DNA of 64,000 bases from Rhynchopus sp. YZ270_cl-10 (taxonomy: Eukaryota; Euglenozoa; Diplonemea; Diplonemida; Diplonemidae), in contig OZ037860.1 of the NCBI GenBank assembly GCA_964035575.1, positions 768,689 through 832,688 on the forward strand. Reading direction: 5' to 3'. Each line of letters begins with the position of its first letter. The stretch's first letter is position 1. This document shows, one piece after another, positions 45,751-56,386 of this stretch. The notes beneath the pieces were generated by a model. It was given only the letters and a program-made list of their open reading frames with translations, was not told the origin of the DNA and did not search any database. The translations under genes and the position numbers were made by a program.

Positions 45751-45803
45751 GAAAGAAAACTTGAAAAGGGTGAAATGTGACTCTTGTGTGCACATCTGAA
45801 AGA
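45751..45803 (-). repeat. directional hairpin element
   Basis: Minus sense GATGTGCACACAAGAGTCAC then ATTTCACCCTTTTCAAGTTT and TCTTTC. TGTG/CACA replaces the GTGC/GCAC stem of its sister at 45376, keeping the pairing. Confidence 0.65.
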
Positions 45804-46344
45804 AAAAAGAGGGGGGGGAAAGGGAATCGGGAATGTCTCTCAATTTGTGTTGAAAACAGCTGTTGCTACATAATGTTCCCCATGCTTCAAAGTGGGTGTG
45901 GGTTTTGGGGGCTAAGGGCAGTAAATACCTCGAAAAACCACATGTTGTTCAAGGATTTGTACCGTTTTTTTTGTTTTTTTTTTCCTTTTGAAAAGTTGGG
46001 ACGACCGTTTTGCGAAAACCCACTTTCATTTTTTTGTAAACCACAAAATATTGAAAAATATCTTGGGGTTTTTGGGGAAAACAGTAGATGAAAGTGGGAT
46101 TGTGCATCATTGGGCGTCAAAAACACCACGAAAACACGAAGGTAAATATGCTGAACTTCCTCCTCATGTTGCGAATGAACTGACCACTTGAGCTAGATAT
46201 TCACAAACAGTGCGGTCCAACATAGCTGTCTTTGAGCACATTTCTATGTTGGTCATTTCTAATCAATATACCTGACCATGCACGTGAAGAACGAACAGAG
46301 CAAAAAATAACCCCGGACCAGTGCAGTGAGGGGGAAAAAAATTT

Positions 46345-46381
46345 TTTGAAAGATGAAATTGAATGTTCCTCTCATCTATTA
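46345..46381 (-). repeat. directional hairpin element, weak copy
   Basis: TTTTTTGAAAGATGAAATTG then AATGTTCCTCTCATC. Confidence 0.45.
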
Positions 46382-46908
46382 AAGAAGTCTCTCACAAAAT
46401 CATACACCTATGTTTATTCACTTAATAATACCCTTCCCCGAAGGTGAAAGACTGCTTGCGTGGCATACTAACCCAACAGAGCAAAAGGTGACATTTCATA
46501 CACAAAAAAAAACCATATAAAAAAGAGAGAAAAAAAATGACGGGTGACAAAAAACCATCTTTGGCGATTGGTTAGGGATGTAAAGTAAGACGATCTTTTG
46601 CGTACCAAGCCTTGGAAAGAGAAAAAAAGGTGAAGGGGCCAAAAAAAAAAAAAGCGCCGCTCACGGACGCGAGGGTAATGAAAACGGTGACGTTTTGTTT
46701 TGGGAGTGACCCAGTGAAACACCGCAGTAATGTCCTCGGCGAACGCAGGTACACACAGGCTACCCATGTGGGTTCAAACTGTGGAGGGCACTGTCTGTTT
46801 TTTGGTCTTCGCAACAACAGAGACTACGACACACACAAAAAGAAAAAAGAGTGCAAACCAATATGGTTCGGATTCTTAAAAAGTTATTTTGTGGAAAGGA
46901 CTCATTTA

Positions 46909-47091
46909 CAGTAAGACAACAAACACCGGAGGGGGTAAACACCCTCAGAGTTTTGAAATCCCAAAATCCACCTAAGTTTGATAAATTGTTGGAGTAGTGT
47001 AGTTGCCTCGGTTGTGTTGCCACAGTTGGTGCAATCTCCACCTGTCCAATTCCAGTTTTTTTTTACCCCACCGGAGTTTGTTGTCTTACTG
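46909..47091. mobile_element. 183-bp MITE, TA target sites
   Basis: Ends CAGTAAGACAACAAAC (about 28 bp of imperfect inverted repeat including a CCGG word and GGGGTAAA) and a TA on each side. CAGT termini with TA target sites are the Tc1/mariner signature. No coding capacity. Confidence 0.8.
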
Positions 47092-47857
47092 TATACCCTT
47101 TGTGTTTGGTGACCATATCGGGTTCGATCTGACACCCAACAAGATGAAAAAAAAAAATCGACACTTCTCGCCAGACATCATCAACGAATATTTCTAAAGC
47201 AAACATCATTACATTATCAATGTGTACCGAAAATGAGTGAAGAGAAAAAATGAACTCAAAAAATGAGAAGAGGCACACACAGATGCAATGTACATGACAT
47301 ACGAAAAAAATTGTACTTGAAATACAACAATGTACCTTCATGACCGGTACACCGCGAAAAAAAAAAATATTAAATCTAAGTATCTCATCCTCGTTTGGGA
47401 CCCCCCCACTTTATTTACTCAGTCCTTTTTCCACCCTCCCGACCCCACCTTTTCTTTTACAAAGCGTCACAACAGAGAGAGAGAGAGACAAACACCAGGT
47501 TAAAGTTCGTACATTTTCACCCTTTTTTTGTTTTTTTTTGAAAACTTTGACAACGTGTACCCCCGCGAACGGGCAATCCACGTAAAAATTTTTTTGCTTC
47601 TTTTTTAAAATTCGTTCCCCTAGAAAGGGTGTACCCTTATCAACTCTAAGTATTCTGTCCAACACTGAACAATATCCTTTTTGAACTGCCCCCCTTTTTT
47701 TTTGGCTCTGTGTATAAAAAAACCCTCCCTAGGGAACAAACCGAAGGGACGATAGAATCGAACCTCAATATGCAATACTGGCTTCTTGCCCAGGACACCG
47801 CCAGCACGGTTGTGCCGGTGGAAAGGAAAAAAGGGGGGAAAAAGGGGGAAAAAAGGG

Positions 47858-47905
47858 AAAAGTTTATAAGATGAACCTAAGCCTCTCATTGCTTGGTCAC
47901 CTTGA
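47858..47905 (-). repeat. directional hairpin element
   Basis: AAGATGAACCTAAGCCTCTC then ATTGCTTGGTCACCTT; the same stem subtype as 17153 and 30821. In minus sense a long pyrimidine tract follows (CTTTTCCCTTTTTTCCCCCT). Confidence 0.7.
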
Positions 47906-48350
47906 AAAAAGGGCTCCCGTGTTGGTCTAGAGTTTGCTTGGGTCCATTATTGCACAAAAAGAAGAAAAAATAAAGAAAGGGTTCTCATTCGTGTATGTTT
48001 CTTGCGATTGTGGGTCATATTTTGTGTGCAGGAATTACACAAAAAAATATTGACAATCAAATCGCATATTGCGAAGAGAACCGCCAGCGACGCTAGACGC
48101 CCTTTTTTTTTAGGTATTCTATATACCCGCCTGGAAAGCCACCACAGCAAACCAGAGAGCGGGTGTGGGTTTGGGGTAATTTTTTCACAATTTTTGTGAG
48201 ACAGAAAAATGGGATTTTTTTATAAAGCTCTGGCAAAACCAGATTTTTTTTGTTTAAAGGGGCATGCATCTGAGACACATCCGGAAAAAAAATCAACACT
48301 TAATATGGAACAGGTGGAAAACAAACAAACATTTCAAACACCACACCCCC

Positions 48351-50355
48351 TTATGCCTCTACGAGACAGGCCGCCGCCTTCTTCACCTGGTGGTGATGGT
48401 GCGCGGGGCCTGCATGGGGCACATACGGTGTGACACGGGTCACTGTCCCGAGACCTTTGGTGCGTCCTTCTCTGAAGATAAGCTTTGCTCCGATGCTCAT
48501 GTACTCGGGGCGGTAGACGAAACGGAAGCGTACCGTCGCCTTGTCTCCTGTACGTAGCTGTTCTTGTGTGGAGAGCTCGATCTTGGCGCTCTGGCGTACG
48601 GTGCGGCAGTGCACGACCGGCTGGTAGTTGGTCTGTATGGTGGTGCTGTGGTACAGCACCACAACCTCAGCCTCAAACTCATAGCACGCCAGCGGCGCCG
48701 CCTCCCTCCCCAGCAGCACCATGCCCTTCCTGATGTGCCCACGCTTCTCCTTCTTCAACGCAAACGACGCTGTGCTCCCCGCAGTCGCACACTTCACAGG
48801 GAACCCACGTACATGAATCGATTTGATAGTAACCTGGCGGTACTGCCCATGCCCGTCAGGTCCCAGCTGGATGACATCGTTGGCAGAGATGGACCCCCGA
48901 GTGACCATCCCTGAGACAACAGTGCCCACGCCGTTGATGAAGTATGTGTTCTCAATGAGGCACTCAAAAGGCGAAGTGCGCACAGTCTCGCACCCCCAGT
49001 CGCGGCGCATAGGAAGCAGGTTCAGAAACTTCTTCAGCAGCCCCAGCCCAGCACCAGTCACGTTTGAAACGCAGAAGACAGGTGTGATGCGGTCGTCCTT
49101 GATGTTCTTTGCGCACACCACTGCATCCTCCTCGGTCTTGACCAGGTACGGAAGCTTCTTCACACCAGGCATCTTCAGCATTTTCTTGAAGTCCGCAATC
49201 GTGTTTTTATAGACAGTTTCGGGGCAGGCATCGATACGCGTGATCACACCAAAAACAGGCATTTTTAAGGCCAAGCAAAGTCCAAGATGTTCCTGTGTGA
49301 GGGGGGAGGATGGGAAGACAAAGCTTTGCAAAGCTAACAAATCTGATATTTATTGGGGAAGTTAATGCAGACAAGGCTTTCCTTCTGCTCACCCCTTACA
49401 GACACCTCAACACACGACACCATGCCATACTACACAAGCATACCTTCGTCATCCGCTGGATGCCGTTGTTCGCTGAGAGGACCAACGCTGCGTAGTCTGG
49501 CGTGCACCCGGTCATCCCGAACACCGTTGTCTTGAGGTACTTCTCATGCCCTGCAAGGTCGAAGAGCGTGACAACCTTGGAGGAACGTTCGACGATGGAC
49601 TGGTTTGTGAGGATGTGGTGGTTGGGGCTGCCGTCAGGGTTGTAGTTCACAATGGTGCCGGCTGCGTCGAAGCCGAGAAGCTGCTGGGAGATGGAGGAGG
49701 TGCGCCCTGTGTCTATCTCATGGCGATGTCGGAAGACCGACTGCCTGGTCGACCCGCGTCCGTTGTCCAACTCCCCTGTTGCCAATACTCCTGTCAACGT
49801 GGACTTCCCTGAATCCACATTACCACATAGGGCGATACGCAAATCCATGCAAGGCACGTTTCTGCAGATCTGCCGGATGAGCAGCTCACAGCACCGCAGC
49901 AGCTCTGGCTGCCGTGCCACCACCTTCTCGCATACGACGCACACCTCACAGGAGAGCAGCCCCGCCATCCGGCGAATCGTCTCCTGCGACTCCTCGTACT
50001 CCGCTGCGTTGAGGCCACGTGGCAGACCATCATCCGCAACACCTACCTCGTAGAGGCATTCGCCCTGCCCTTCTGCGACACGGTACTTCATTTGCGTGAC
50101 AAGATGTTCAAAGCGATCGGGGGTGACGTCCACAAGCTTCCATTTGTACTCCACAAAGCCTTCGTCGTCCTCCGCAACAAGCGTCGCGCTGCCGTGGCAT
50201 TCATTCAAAAGCGACCGCTTCGAACTCTCCTCTGCCATCAGGTCGCGCGGCGTCTCCTCCGCCTCGACCTCCTCCACAGAAGAGTCCATGTCATCCGTCA
50301 ACGAGGCACTGCTAGACTTAGAAGAAACACCCTTGCATATTTCCTCGGATTCCAT
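48351..50355 (-). CDS. GTPBP1/GTPBP2-type translational GTPase
   Basis: Exons 50355-49444 and 49292-48351, intron 151 nt (GTATGC...CACACAG), phase 0; 617 residues. The joint restores RMTK-EHLGLCLAL, the family's MTKEHLGLAL motif. G1 is GNVDSGKST at 178-186, switch I NGRGSTRQSVFRHRHEIDTG, G3 DLAGH at 266-270; G4 is TRID at 322-325 where TKID or NKxD is usual; G5-like region PVFCVSNVTG. Two beta-barrel domains follow, as in EF-Tu-like factors (GTVVSGMVTRGSI, then RFVYRPEYMSIGAKLIFREG), ending in a His-rich tail. Relatives act in mRNA decay and ribosome-associated quality control in the cytoplasm. An acidic 60-residue N-terminus is extra. Confidence 0.9.
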
Positions 50356-50464
50356 TATATGCGAAATTTTAAGGCTTCTGGGGTTATCGAAACAGAAGAA
50401 AGGGGTGTAGGTGTATGTCTAAAAAGAGTCTGCAAGAAGAGTTGAAGTAAATAGCATAGGGGTC

Positions 50465-50497
50465 CTGAAGTTTAAAGTGCAGAACACCCTCTGTAGG
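50465..50497 (-). repeat. directional hairpin element, partial
   Basis: GAAGTTTAAAGTGCAGAACA then CCCTCTG, alignable to the GAAGTTGATAGTGCAAAACG copies. Confidence 0.45.
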
Positions 50498-50502
50498 TGC
50501 CA

Positions 50503-50552
50503 GGTGACGCTCCAATAGGTAGAGCACCGAATCAAAGGAGCGGGACGAACCC
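50503..50552 (+). pseudogene. tRNA-like fragment
   Basis: GCTCCAATAGGTAGAGC has the form of a D arm (GCTC/GAGC stem), followed by a partly paired CCG...CGG arm and GGGACGAACCC, like a T arm. Arm spacing is wrong for a working tRNA and no acceptor stem is found. A degenerate tRNA, or chance. Confidence 0.3.
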
Positions 50553-50975
50553 TACGCTTTTCTCCAACAGGTTTTTGGTGATTTTCACCACCGTGTCTTC
50601 CCGACTGTTTTGCCCTTTAAGGAGCTCACGCAAGCGTGATGACTCCAGGCTGGGACGAACCCATATAGTCAGGGGTCTTGCTGTGTATAACATTGGCACA
50701 AGACCTAGATATGCATCACAACCAACCTTCAGGTCAGTGCAATGACTATCATACGGTATAGCTGAACCGCGCTTCATTTGGGATAAAAGCATAGTTGGTG
50801 CGAGGACCCCATATTGCGTACTTCGTTTTTTTTTTTTTGGATTTCTGGGGTACCAAATAGTAAAAGGGTGGGTGGAGTGAGTGAGTGAGGGGGTCTTTTT
50901 GTTGTAGGTTCTTTTGTTGTTCAAATCCATGGAAATGGAGAATTTTTTTTTTGGTTTGTTTTGCTTTGAGGGGGG

Positions 50976-51036
50976 AGAAAATAAAACTTCGCTTGAAATG
51001 CAACAGCCCCCTCGTGGACAGTGTACTTCAGTATGA
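50976..51036 (-). repeat. directional hairpin element
   Basis: Minus sense TACACTGTCCACGAGGGGGC then TGTTGCATTTCAAGCGAAGT and TTTATTTTCTCCCCCC; same subtype as 44925. Confidence 0.6.
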
Positions 51037-51111
51037 CCGGGTGTACCGGGGGGTGGACCCCCCAACCATGCAGTCCTACATCCATTTCGTGGTTTACATC
51101 TGAAAATAAAA

Positions 51112-51165
51112 AAAGAAAATCTTGTAAGATGAGCTAAAGTCACGGTGCAAACTTGGTCAGAAAAA
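51112..51165 (-). repeat. directional hairpin element with acceptor-like end
   Basis: Minus sense TCATCTTACAAGATTTTC, TTTTTTTATTTTCAG: branch-point-like motif, pyrimidine tract and AG in canonical order, though no exon is recognised after it. Confidence 0.65.
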
Positions 51166-51431
51166 TGGTGTGACACAATGAAAAAAATGGTAGCGCCACG
51201 TAGGGGGAAGACGGCAGGGAGCGGTGATTGTCGGGGGGGAAACGTAGCGAGACCAATGTAATATAGAAACATAAAAAGGGACTGTTGGGAGGGATGCAGA
51301 ACACATCTAAGAATAGATGTGGGGCGGGCGGGGGGTGTTTTTTTCTTTGGAGAGAGTTGGGAGACATATTGTACATAACATTCCTCCAGGTCAGAAACAG
51401 GCTTTTTTTTTGTACATTTTATGTATACCCC

Positions 51432-51543
51432 ACCTAATTTTTACCCGCGTATAGGCGCGTATAGGCCGTATAGGTCTGTACAGGCACATACGGACCGTCC
51501 GTACACGCCTTACGCGCCTATACGCGGGGTAAAAATCAGGTAG
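51432..51543. repeat. 112-bp foldback
   Basis: CACCTAATTTTTACCCGCGT then ATAGGCGCGTA is matched in inverse at the right end (TACGCGCCTATACGCGGGGT then AAAAATCAGGTAG). CGTATAGG words repeat in the centre. MITE-like. Confidence 0.7.
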
Positions 51544-51588
51544 ATACCAGGAGCATTAACAACAAAAGGTTGACAAGCCTTAAAAAGG

Positions 51589-54500
51589 TCAACAGGTATG
51601 CAGAAAATCTGCCTTGAAGAGGGGTGTCTTGTCGTTTTTCATGTGGAACGTGCGGCATTTTTGTTCTTGGAGTTCTCTTTCTTGGAGGTTTGTGAGGGTG
51701 GAGGCACGTTGTATGCGGGATTCGTCTTGGATGATGCCAGCTTGGAGTGCGGCGGCTTGGCGTTGGGAGAGTTGGCAGTCGAGGTGGGCGTGCTTTTGGA
51801 CTTGTGTTTCGAGGAGGGCAATGGTGTGGAAGTCGGCCGCTGTCCGCAGGCGGTCCTTCTCGATGCGGCGGTCTTCACCCCGCTGCCGCTCCTTCTCGCG
51901 GATGATCTCATACCTCAGCTGTCTCGCCCGCGCCGCCTTCTCCGCCTCAGCAGCCGCCTGCTGTGCACGGTTGATCGTCGTCGACATCCACTGATCAAAA
52001 CGCACCTCAGCCTGACACCGAATGTTGTGCCCACGAATCTCCTTCAAAATAAGGTTCTCTCGTTTGTTCCGTAAATGCTCCGACCGGTTGCGTTTGAAGC
52101 TGTCGACCTGCTGCTCGCTCTTCTGCTGCTTCATGAGCACAATCTGGCGGAACTGCTCTGCTGCGATCTGTGCGTTGAGCTTTGCCTTTTCTTTGCGTTC
52201 TTCGTTGTATTTGGAGCGCTGCTGTTGGAGCTCTTCTCTGCGCATATCACGAAGGGCTGCCTCTCGGATGTGTTGGTCTTCTACACGACGTTGTTTGCCG
52301 AGAGCGATCTGTACACGCTCCTCGGCTTGCTCGTCGGAGGCGCGTTTGACAGATTTGCGGCGTGCCTCCATGAAGTCGCGGTGGCGTGCATGCTTCTCTG
52401 CATGGTAGCCACGACGCACCGCCATGCGGTCCTCTGCACGCCGTTCCCTGTCTTGCAGCTTCTGCAGCACCTCCGCCCGTCGCCGCTCCTCCTCTTCACG
52501 TACACTCTGCACCCGCCGTTTCAGCTCCACAGTATGCTGTCGTACCTGCCCCGCAGTCGCCTTCGCAGTCTCCGCTGCCTTCTCACGGCATGCTGCCATG
52601 TGTTCCCGCGTCTTCTCGCCCTTAGCCCACATCTCACGCTCACCCTCCACAGCCATCTGCATTAGCTTCTTCTTCAAATGCAACACCTGGCGCGACTGTG
52701 ACATACACTTCACCCGAATCTGCCCAACAAGCAGCTGCATATCCGTATCGTACACAAGCGGTGCGGTAGGCAGCCCAAGGTACTTCTCCTTCACAAGGCG
52801 CACGTTGCGGCGCTCAGTGGTGTCCGGATTCGGTCTTGATGTGTCGGTGGCGAGAGGGGACGCGACGGTGGAAGTGGCGCGTGTGGACATAACGCACTGT
52901 AGGGCACGTACCTTCTCGGACATGGCGGAGTTTCTCACCATGTAGGCCAGCATGTTGCGCGAGATGTGCGCCTTCGTGATTGCGTAGAGCTCACGCAGGG
53001 CTGTGACCTGCTGCACACGGCGCTCCTCCCAATGCATGTGGCGTTCCTTTGCGACGCGCTTCGAGACGCCTTCCAAGGTTGCCTGAGAGTAGACGTTCGC
53101 CTTCGGCACCTTGCACATCTTGCGTACGGTGAAGCCGTTCCGTAAGATGATCAACGCAGACCGTGGTGATGTGATCAATGTGTCCAAGGGGTCAGGCTCG
53201 ACGCCGTTCTTGAGACACTCCACGTAGTAGTTTTCGTTGAAGTTTTCGAGGGTGAGCATACGCTTCTTGCGCTTCTGTGGTGACGGCGATGGTGCTGGCC
53301 CTTCTTCACCTGGCGTCCCTTCTGCTGCATCGGGCATTGCTGCGGGCTGTGGTGACGGTGGTGCTGCCTGTTCGGGTGCAGCGTGGGAGGGAGGCGATGG
53401 TGCTGGTGACGGTGCTGGTGATGATGAGGGCGCATCGTCGCACCCTGGTGGTGGTGTGCCTGCTGTATCTGCCGGTACAGGTGCAGTGCGTGCGGCTGCC
53501 TGCTCCGGTGTGTGGCACTCATCCTCTTCGTCTTCATGCTGCGGGTGCTCATCAAAATTAGTCCGAAACACCCACCTCAAATTGATGTGCCACACATCAA
53601 ACGGTAGCTTCCACTTCTTGTTGATATTGCATATAACCTGCAGTGCGTTGATGTCCTTCTCACTGATGAGCGGCTCCTCCGCAGTTGCTTCGCCTGCCTT
53701 TCTGTCTGCAAGAGCAGAGGATATGGTGCTTGCGATAGCGGGGTGGCTGCGGGTGCGTTTCCTTGCCTTTGAGGTGGAACGTTTGTTGCGCTTTTTTGAT
53801 TTGTTTTTGTTTTTGCTTTTGCGCTTCCGTGGTGGGCTTGTCATGACTGCGTGACCGCCGGGGGTTGTGAGGCAGACGTGACCGTCATTTGCGCCGTTCA
53901 TCTCGCCGTCTCTGTGCATATCACCTGCGGGCAGGTCAGCATCGCGGAGTGCTTCGTCGTGCAGAAGCTGCATGCAACGTTCGTGTGCAGTGGGGTAGTC
54001 TGCTGATACGGGGCGTGTGCGGTCGCCGGAACTTCTGTCGCGGTGCACGCTCCCCCGATGCACCGCCTGTATGCGCTGCGCAGCAACATGCTGCTCATGC
54101 TCAATGCTCTCCTGAAACAAACGCTCCGTGTCCTGCTCCCGCTCCTCACGCGCAATAGAGGCCCGCCGACGTGCAACGCTCGACCGATGCACATTCTGAA
54201 TGCGTCGTGCAGCCTCCTCCTGCTCCTGCTCCTCGCTTCCAGCATGTGACGCTTTGTCCTGCAGTGCAGTGATGCTCTTGCGTGCGGTGTTCCCACGTTG
54301 TAAGCTTTGTATTTTCATCGCAGCCATTTCCATCTCTTGCTCCTCGCTTCCGGCATGTGACGCCTTGTCTTGTAGAGCAGTGATGCTCTTGCGTGCAGTG
54401 TTCCCACGTTGCAAACTTTGTATTTTCATTGCAGCCATCTCCATCTCCTGCTCCTCGCTTCCAGCATGTGACGCTTTGTCCTGCAGTGCAGTGACACTCT

Positions 54501-56196
54501 TGCGTGCGGTGTTCCCACGTTGTATGCTTTGTATTTTCATCGCAGCTATTTCCATCTCCTGCTCCTCGCTCCCAGCGCCTGCAGATGCTTTGTCAGTGTG
54601 GGAAAGGCTTTTGCGTGTCTCGCGGCCCCTGTGCACTGCTTGTATCTTGGTGGCCGCTTTGTCTTGTTCAGGGTTGGGGGTGGTGTCGGTGCTCTGTGCG
54701 TGTTCCTGAGGTGCAGTGGCAGCCGTTGCCCTTCTGCTTTGTGCCTGTTTCCGTGCTACGCGTCCACGTTGCACAGACTGTATCTTCGTTGCAGCTGCCT
54801 CTTGCTCTTTTGCCTCCCTTTGCGCGTCCCTTCTGCTTTGAGCCTGTTTCCGTGCAACACGTCCACGTTGCACAGATTGTATCTTTGTGGCAGCCGCATG
54901 ATCGCGCGCCTCAGGTGCAGGCTCAGGCTCGGGCTCAGGCCCACCCACAGCCTGCTTCTCCTTCATTGCACACACCCGCTTCCTCGCCGCCCTTCCACGG
55001 TGTTGCGACTGTATTTTGAGTGCAGCCGCTTCTCGCTCTTGGTCTCCACTTCCTTCACTGTGGCAGGCCTTCTCGACTTGGGAGAGACTTCTTCGGGTGA
55101 CTCTGCCGCGTTGCAGGGCTTGGATCTTTTTGGCTGCTTCAGTTTCATCTTCACTTGGTTTTGTTTGCTCTGTGGCGGGTTGCTCTGTGTGTGCACGTCG
55201 TCTGCCTGCTGCTGCCTTCCTAGCCGCATTGCCTCTGTGAACGGACTGGATCTTCAGTGCGGCCAGTTCGCGTTCCTGTTCTTCTCCAGCGTCGATGCTG
55301 TCTTGTTTGGCTTTCGACGCTGCCTGCTTTCGCGCTGTGCGTCCACGCTGCAGGCTTTGGATCTTCAGTGCAGCGGACTCTTCTTCTGCCGAATCTCTCT
55401 CCACCTGCGTCTTCTGCTGTGCCTCCTTCCTCGCCGTGCGTCCACGTTGCACAGACTGTATCTTCGTTGCAGCTGCCTCTTGCTCTTTTGCCTCCCTTTG
55501 CGCGTCCCTTCTGCTTTGCGTCTGTTTCCGTGCAACACGTCCACGTTGCACAGATTGTATCTTTGTGGCAGCCGCATGATCGCGCGCCTCAGGTGCAGGC
55601 TCGGGCTCAGGCTCAGGTCCACCAACAGCCTGCTTCTCCTTCATTGCACACACCCGCTTCCTCGCCGCCCTTCCACGGTGTTGCGACTGTATTTTGAGTG
55701 CAGCCGCTTCTCGCTCTTGGTCTCCACTTCCTTCACTGTGGCAGGCCTTCTCGACTTGGGAGAGACTTCTTCGGGTGACTCTGCCGCGCTGCAGGGCTTG
55801 GATCTTTTTGGCAGCTTCACTTTCATCTTCACTTGGTTTTGCTCCCTCTTTTTGGACACCTCCTTTCAAGATGGCCACTCTTTTGCGTGCAGCGTTGCCT
55901 CTGTAGGCTGATTGGATCTTCAGTGCGGCTATTTCACGCTCTTGGTCACTGCTACCACAGGAGTATGCCGCTGTGTCGGGTCGTGCACACTTCCGTGCGG
56001 CTTTGCCACGGAAGACGGCCTGAATCTTGAGGGCAGCCATCTCCTGTTCTTGTGTCTCTGCCGCATCGTCTGCGTCCCCACCATCCCCTACCCCTGCCCC
56101 TTCAGGTACCTCCTGCCTCCGTGCAGCACGTCCCCGCTGCAGTGCCTGAATCTTCACCGCCGCTGCGGACTGCAGCGCCTCCTCTTCATCCTCCAT
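51589..56196 (-). CDS. 19-IQ-motif, coiled-coil protein
   Basis: Single exon, 1,535 residues. From residue 12 to about 730 there are 19 IQ motifs (AAAVKIQALQRGRAARR and variants, spaced 30-45 residues) separated by acidic linkers; the last, AAQRIQAVHRGSVHR, is weak. IQ motifs bind calmodulin, centrins or other EF-hand proteins. A basic stretch KRKSKNKNKSKKRNKR, a Pro/Ser-rich linker and KRKKRMLTLENFNENYYVEC follow. The C-terminal third is a charged coiled coil with Arg/Glu/Gln periodicity. The layout suits a flagellar axoneme or cytoskeletal scaffold. Linker-IQ blocks are duplicated at DNA level (see 54752-55870). Confidence 0.85.
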   Translation of the reverse strand: MEDEEEALQSAAAVKIQALQRGRAARRQEVPEGAGVGDGGDADDAAETQEQEMAALKIQAVFRGKAARKCARPDTAAYSCGSSDQEREIAALKIQSAYRGNAARKRVAILKGGVQKEGAKPSEDESEAAKKIQALQRGRVTRRSLSQVEKACHSEGSGDQEREAAALKIQSQHRGRAARKRVCAMKEKQAVGGPEPEPEPAPEARDHAAATKIQSVQRGRVARKQTQSRRDAQREAKEQEAAATKIQSVQRGRTARKEAQQKTQVERDSAEEESAALKIQSLQRGRTARKQAASKAKQDSIDAGEEQERELAALKIQSVHRGNAARKAAAGRRRAHTEQPATEQTKPSEDETEAAKKIQALQRGRVTRRSLSQVEKACHSEGSGDQEREAAALKIQSQHRGRAARKRVCAMKEKQAVGGPEPEPEPAPEARDHAAATKIQSVQRGRVARKQAQSRRDAQREAKEQEAAATKIQSVQRGRVARKQAQSRRATAATAPQEHAQSTDTTPNPEQDKAATKIQAVHRGRETRKSLSHTDKASAGAGSEEQEMEIAAMKIQSIQRGNTARKSVTALQDKASHAGSEEQEMEMAAMKIQSLQRGNTARKSITALQDKASHAGSEEQEMEMAAMKIQSLQRGNTARKSITALQDKASHAGSEEQEQEEAARRIQNVHRSSVARRRASIAREEREQDTERLFQESIEHEQHVAAQRIQAVHRGSVHRDRSSGDRTRPVSADYPTAHERCMQLLHDEALRDADLPAGDMHRDGEMNGANDGHVCLTTPGGHAVMTSPPRKRKSKNKNKSKKRNKRSTSKARKRTRSHPAIASTISSALADRKAGEATAEEPLISEKDINALQVICNINKKWKLPFDVWHINLRWVFRTNFDEHPQHEDEEDECHTPEQAAARTAPVPADTAGTPPPGCDDAPSSSPAPSPAPSPPSHAAPEQAAPPSPQPAAMPDAAEGTPGEEGPAPSPSPQKRKKRMLTLENFNENYYVECLKNGVEPDPLDTLITSPRSALIILRNGFTVRKMCKVPKANVYSQATLEGVSKRVAKERHMHWEERRVQQVTALRELYAITKAHISRNMLAYMVRNSAMSEKVRALQCVMSTRATSTVASPLATDTSRPNPDTTERRNVRLVKEKYLGLPTAPLVYDTDMQLLVGQIRVKCMSQSRQVLHLKKKLMQMAVEGEREMWAKGEKTREHMAACREKAAETAKATAGQVRQHTVELKRRVQSVREEEERRRAEVLQKLQDRERRAEDRMAVRRGYHAEKHARHRDFMEARRKSVKRASDEQAEERVQIALGKQRRVEDQHIREAALRDMRREELQQQRSKYNEERKEKAKLNAQIAAEQFRQIVLMKQQKSEQQVDSFKRNRSEHLRNKRENLILKEIRGHNIRCQAEVRFDQWMSTTINRAQQAAAEAEKAARARQLRYEIIREKERQRGEDRRIEKDRLRTAADFHTIALLETQVQKHAHLDCQLSQRQAAALQAGIIQDESRIQRASTLTNLQERELQEQKCRTFHMKNDKTPLFKADFLHTC
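54752..55870 (-). repeat. 678-bp internal duplication in the IQ gene
   Basis: CACGTCCACGTTGCACAGAT occurs at 54858 and 55536, and long flanking tracts are almost identical. The unit covers 226 residues with several IQ motifs. Confidence 0.8.
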
Positions 56197-56386
56197 TTGG
56201 CAGGGTAGATATGTTGTTTTTGCTTTAGTTTATCTACCCACTAAAATATAGTCTGTGTATGGGTGTTGTGGAGGTGAAGGGAATGATTGGGTAGTTCGGG
56301 AAAAAAGTGGTTCATTTTTTAGCAGGCAAACGGATCTAGTAAATATGCTTTCAAAAAAAAAAGCAAAAGGGTGTAAATGCAAAAAG

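Larger units (their letters stand above)
44895..48350. other. 3.5 kb noncoding stretch
   Basis: No supported gene. It holds directional elements near 44925, 45376, 45751, 46345 and 47858, an LSU rRNA fragment, and a MITE. A weak TTGAAATACAA element relic lies near 47311. Confidence 0.5.
50356..51588. other. noncoding, upstream of the GTPBP-like gene
   Basis: Contains a tRNA-like fragment, directional elements at 50465, 50976 and 51112, and a foldback (51432-51543). No gene. Confidence 0.5.

Noticed and set aside
47700-47800. tRNA gene on the minus strand around GGTTCGATTC
   Set aside because: A B-box-like word is present, but no cloverleaf with correct arm spacing can be drawn.
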